Of a stretch of DNA of 36,382 bases, positions 33,650 through 36,382 are shown in pieces (within the stretch, counting starts at the first letter, position 1; every line of letters starts with the position of its first letter). Location of the stretch: NCBI GenBank assembly GCA_937927415.1, contig CALBDS010000038.1, positions 1 to 36,382 of the forward strand. The letters run 5' to 3'. The position numbers and the translations under genes are program-made. This DNA is from an uncultured Rhodospirillaceae bacterium (lineage in GTDB: Bacteria > Pseudomonadota > Alphaproteobacteria > Azospirillales > Azospirillaceae). A model generated the notes under the pieces. It was not told the DNA's origin and did not search any database. It saw only the letters and a list, made by a program, of their open reading frames with translations.

Positions 33650-35089
33650 ATGGTAGAGCAATATGGCGACGATCTTGTCTTTCTCCTGTCGCTTCCTCGC
33701 TCTGGATCGACACTCTTGTCAGTGATGCTGGACAATCATCCAGAAATATCATCTCCGACAGAACCATGGATTATGCTTGCTCTCCATCAATTGGCCCATG
33801 TGGATGTACGCCATCCGGCCAATGCCCAATCTGTCGGAAAGGCGATCCGCTCTTTCACAACCGGAGAAGCGGGAAAAGCGGCGGTCCGTTCGGCAGCCTG
33901 TACATTGTATAATCACGCCCGCGGCAGCAAACCCCTACTGATCGATAAGACGCCGCGCTATTATCTGATCCTGGATTATCTCACCGAGATTTTCCCAAAA
34001 GCACGCTATCTTTGGTTGATCCGGAATCCATTCGACATTGCGGCCTCCTACAAGACCACTTGGGGAGTTGACCTGCCGTCCCTGATCGGCGGGCGTTGCG
34101 ATGACAGCAACGTGTTCGATTTCGTCGTCGGGCTGGAGCAGCTTGAGGCTTTCGCCGGCACCATGGGGCCGCAGGCGAAGACGGTCCATTACGAAAGCCT
34201 GACCGCCGATCCTACCGGCGTCCTGGCCGAGGTGCTGGATTTCCTGGGCTACCCGACGGACGCCGAAACCCTGGCGGCTCTGACCGATCTGTCCCACCAG
34301 AAGCGGACCCCGGACGATTTCGGTGATCCGAAGATTTTGAAGACCACCGCGCCCCATACCCAATCCATCGGCTCTTGGGAAACTCAGTTCACCCTCCCCG
34401 AACTGCAGATCCTGTTCGACGCGGTGGGCCGCGGGCGGCTGGAAAGGCTGGGTTACGCCGAAACCGTTGAACGGCTGCTGGCCCTGGGGGTGGAGGACCG
34501 CGGACCGGAGATCACCCGCAGCCTGCTGGAACATATCCGCGCCCTCATCGCCGTGCGTTACGGCGATATCGAGAGCGTCACCACCCACGGCCTCTCCCTG
34601 TCCCACCATATCCAGGAGCGCGCCCGCTACGCCGTGGCCGGAGACGCAGCCTGGGACAGCCGCTACGCCGACCGCGCCACCCTCGACCAGACCCTGGCGT
34701 TCATCGAGCAGGAACGCGCCGAATACACCCGGCAGCACGGCATCCAGGCCGCGGAAATCGCCAAACGCGATCTGATGGTCAAGGAGCGGGATGAGGAGAT
34801 CGGCAACCGGGGCCGCCACATCGCCTTGCTCGATGACCGGATCGCTTTGCTGAATGACCGGATCACCGCCCTGGAAGATGAGCGGAACCGCCTGAACATA
34901 GCCATTCGAGAGCGGGACCATTCCATCGAACGACTCCGGTCCGCCCTGGCTGCCGTCGAGGAAGCCTGCAACAGCCTGCGTGCCACCGTCCAGGAACGGG
35001 ATGGCCAGATCGCCTCCTTGATGAACTCCACCTCGTGGAAGCTGACCGCGCCGTTGCGGGCCATTACTGGGCCGGGCAAACAGGGCTGA
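33650..35089 (+). CDS. Sulfotransferase with C-terminal coiled coil
   Basis: From ATG 33650 (AAGAAGG at 33638-33644, 5 nt upstream) 479 residues. LSLPRSGSTLL (14-24) is the 5'-phosphosulfate loop, and LWLIRNPFDIAASY near 120-133 the 3'-phosphate site of PAPS-dependent sulfotransferases. Residues about 350-455 form a charged heptad-rich coiled coil (RDEEIGNRGRHIALLDDR and following). The end NSTSWKLTAPLRAI is a tail motif that recurs after coiled coils in many polysaccharide-locus proteins. It likely sulfates the exported glycan or its precursor; a protein acceptor is not excluded. The first 400 bp are clearly less G+C-rich than the rest, as if the gene were mosaic. It lies in its own transcription unit after two hairpins. 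Confidence 0.85.
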   Translation: MVEQYGDDLVFLLSLPRSGSTLLSVMLDNHPEISSPTEPWIMLALHQLAHVDVRHPANAQSVGKAIRSFTTGEAGKAAVRSAACTLYNHARGSKPLLIDKTPRYYLILDYLTEIFPKARYLWLIRNPFDIAASYKTTWGVDLPSLIGGRCDDSNVFDFVVGLEQLEAFAGTMGPQAKTVHYESLTADPTGVLAEVLDFLGYPTDAETLAALTDLSHQKRTPDDFGDPKILKTTAPHTQSIGSWETQFTLPELQILFDAVGRGRLERLGYAETVERLLALGVEDRGPEITRSLLEHIRALIAVRYGDIESVTTHGLSLSHHIQERARYAVAGDAAWDSRYADRATLDQTLAFIEQERAEYTRQHGIQAAEIAKRDLMVKERDEEIGNRGRHIALLDDRIALLNDRITALEDERNRLNIAIRERDHSIERLRSALAAVEEACNSLRATVQERDGQIASLMNSTSWKLTAPLRAITGPGKQG

Positions 35090-35166
35090 TACGCTGGTAC
35101 GACGCACGGGGAATCCGGCAGGAAAGCACTGTCGGGACGGCGGGAAACACGGTATGGAAGCAGCCT

Positions 35167-36382
35167 ATGCAGACTGATACCGTTCTTCCCGGCATTCCAG
35201 CCGGCCCCATCGGGTTGGAATTGGCCCGCCGCTGTTTCCATGCCGGAACCCAGGCCGCCGACGGCCCCTCGGCCCTCAGTCTCTACCGCAGAGCCGTGGC
35301 TCTCGAACCCCGTCTGGTAGACGCCTATTACGCGCAGGGGCAACGGCTGATGCAGACCGGCAGCCCGCAGGCCTGCGACGCTTTTGCCCGCACGGTGCAT
35401 CTGGTGCCCACCGTGATCGAGGCCCGCGCCAATCTGGCCAATCTCCTGATGGCCAAAGGCGCTGTTGCCGCAGCGGCGGAACAGTATCGCGCCGCGCTCC
35501 ACTGCTGCCCGGATCATCCGCGGCTGCACACCAACCACGGGGCGGTGCTGCGGCGTTTGGGGCGGACCGATGAGGCCCTGGCCGCCTACCGCCGCGCCTT
35601 GGCGCTTGATCCGGCATACGCGGATACGCTGGGGAACCTGGGAAACATCCTCTACAGTCAGGCGGACTATGGGGGAGCCGCCCGCTTGTTCCGGCGGATG
35701 CAGCGCCTCGACCCATCGGACAGCATGGCGTTCGTCCGGACCGGGGATTGCCTGTCCCAGATGGATCAGGGGGAACAGGCCCTGCGGTTCTACCGGCAAG
35801 CCCTGATACGGGAACCGGCCTCCTCCGACGCTCTGAACAGTCTGGGCAGTGCCCAGCACAAGATAGGGTATTTCCACAAGGCCCGGCTCACCCTGGAACG
35901 GACCTTGCGGGTCTGGCCGGTGTCGAGCGCCTCGTTCATGGGACTGTGGGTGCTCTACTTCAATTTAGCCAATGTCTTCAATGACTTGGGCCATGTGGAG
36001 CCGGCGTACGCCTTCTACCGGATCAGTCTGGCTCTTGATCCCACCAACCCCGGCGCCTTGCGGAATTACGGCAACGCCCTGCGCCATCGGGGGGATTTCC
36101 GGCAGGCTTTGCGCTCCTACGAGCGCGCCATCCTGATGGGGGAAGCCGAAGCCTGGCAAAACCGGACCATGACATCCCTTTATATGGGCGACATAACGCC
36201 CGCCGCCGTCCATCAGGCCCACCAAGCGTACGGTGCCAGCCTGCCGGCGGTGGTTCCGTCGCCGCACACCAACACGCGCGATCCCGAGCGGCCGCTGGTG
36301 ATCGGCTATGTCTCGGGCGATTTCCGTCAGCATGTGGCGGCGGAATTTCTCGAACCGGTTCTGGCCGCCCACGACCGCCGCC
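35167..36382 (+). CDS. TPR protein with GT41 catalytic domain; 3' end outside window
   Basis: ATG 35167 has GGAAG about 6 nt upstream. The 405 codons in view encode at least eight tetratricopeptide repeats (for example AEQYRAALHCCPDHPRLH, ALAAYRRALALDPAYADTL, YAFYRISLALDPTNPGAL) up to about residue 330. Then VIGYVSGDFRQHVAAEFLEP at 378-397 is the opening strand and SGDF-x2-H motif of the GT41 domain, also seen in the 12066 gene. The catalytic end is cut off, so active-site integrity cannot be judged. It is likely a second SPINDLY-type O-glycosyltransferase. It begins 77 bp after the sulfotransferase stop with no hairpin between, so the two may be cotranscribed. Confidence 0.85.
   Translation, partial: MQTDTVLPGIPAGPIGLELARRCFHAGTQAADGPSALSLYRRAVALEPRLVDAYYAQGQRLMQTGSPQACDAFARTVHLVPTVIEARANLANLLMAKGAVAAAAEQYRAALHCCPDHPRLHTNHGAVLRRLGRTDEALAAYRRALALDPAYADTLGNLGNILYSQADYGGAARLFRRMQRLDPSDSMAFVRTGDCLSQMDQGEQALRFYRQALIREPASSDALNSLGSAQHKIGYFHKARLTLERTLRVWPVSSASFMGLWVLYFNLANVFNDLGHVEPAYAFYRISLALDPTNPGALRNYGNALRHRGDFRQALRSYERAILMGEAEAWQNRTMTSLYMGDITPAAVHQAHQAYGASLPAVVPSPHTNTRDPERPLVIGYVSGDFRQHVAAEFLEPVLAAHDRR

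Overview
The window is GC-rich (intergenic gaps excepted) and reads as the chromosome or a large replicon of an alphaproteobacterium. A Rhodospirillales/Azospirillaceae-like host is my inference from gene content and codon style; no rRNA, tRNA or other marker confirms it. No tRNA, rRNA, CRISPR array, transposase or integrase was seen. Almost everything is dedicated to making, exporting or decorating surface polysaccharides and surface proteins.

Layout. 1-1427 (minus): N-terminal part of a serralysin-type secreted metalloprotease whose tail already carries an unusual 26-residue repeat. 1699-4546 (plus): a tightly coupled operon of a two-subunit transketolase and a zinc alcohol dehydrogenase that lacks the structural zinc site. 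4547-5143: AT-rich gap. 5144-8621 (plus): two overlapping polytopic GT-C-like membrane proteins. 8727-11842 (minus): a PseC-type aminotransferase translationally coupled to a GT4 glycosyltransferase with a methyltransferase-like tail. 12066-14372 (plus): a TPR-OGT (GT41, SPINDLY type) protein. 14753-21991 (minus): a 2412-residue secreted repeat protein with about 86 modules of 26 residues. 22502-25528 (plus): rmlB, rmlD, rmlA for dTDP-sugar synthesis, without rmlC. 25495-26712 (minus): a GT4 enzyme. 26879-35089 (plus): a TPR-less GT41 enzyme resembling HMW1C N-glycosyltransferases, a GT4 enzyme with an unassigned tail, a GT2 enzyme, a Wzm/Wzt ABC polysaccharide exporter and a sulfotransferase with a coiled-coil tail. 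35167-end (plus): a third GT41-type TPR protein, cut by the window edge.

How it may work together. The rml genes, PseC and the transketolase/dehydrogenase set supply activated sugars. GT2 and GT4 enzymes assemble a chain that Wzm/Wzt export, and the sulfotransferase may decorate it. The two secreted proteins (protease and giant repeat protein) look like type I secretion substrates, although no secretion apparatus is in the window.

The most interesting signals are two. First, the giant gene has a nested repeat: 78-bp modules are grouped into alternating cassettes of five and seven modules (390 and 546 bp, summing to 936 bp), with arginine-bearing landmark modules at cassette borders. The same module occurs in the metalloprotease about 13 kb away. 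Second, the giant protein carries about 26 NTT/NTS sequons in fixed register and lies among three GT41-family enzymes, one of HMW1C-like layout. This suggests a cytoplasmic protein-glycosylation system acting on a type I secreted repeat protein. That link is inference and needs experiment.
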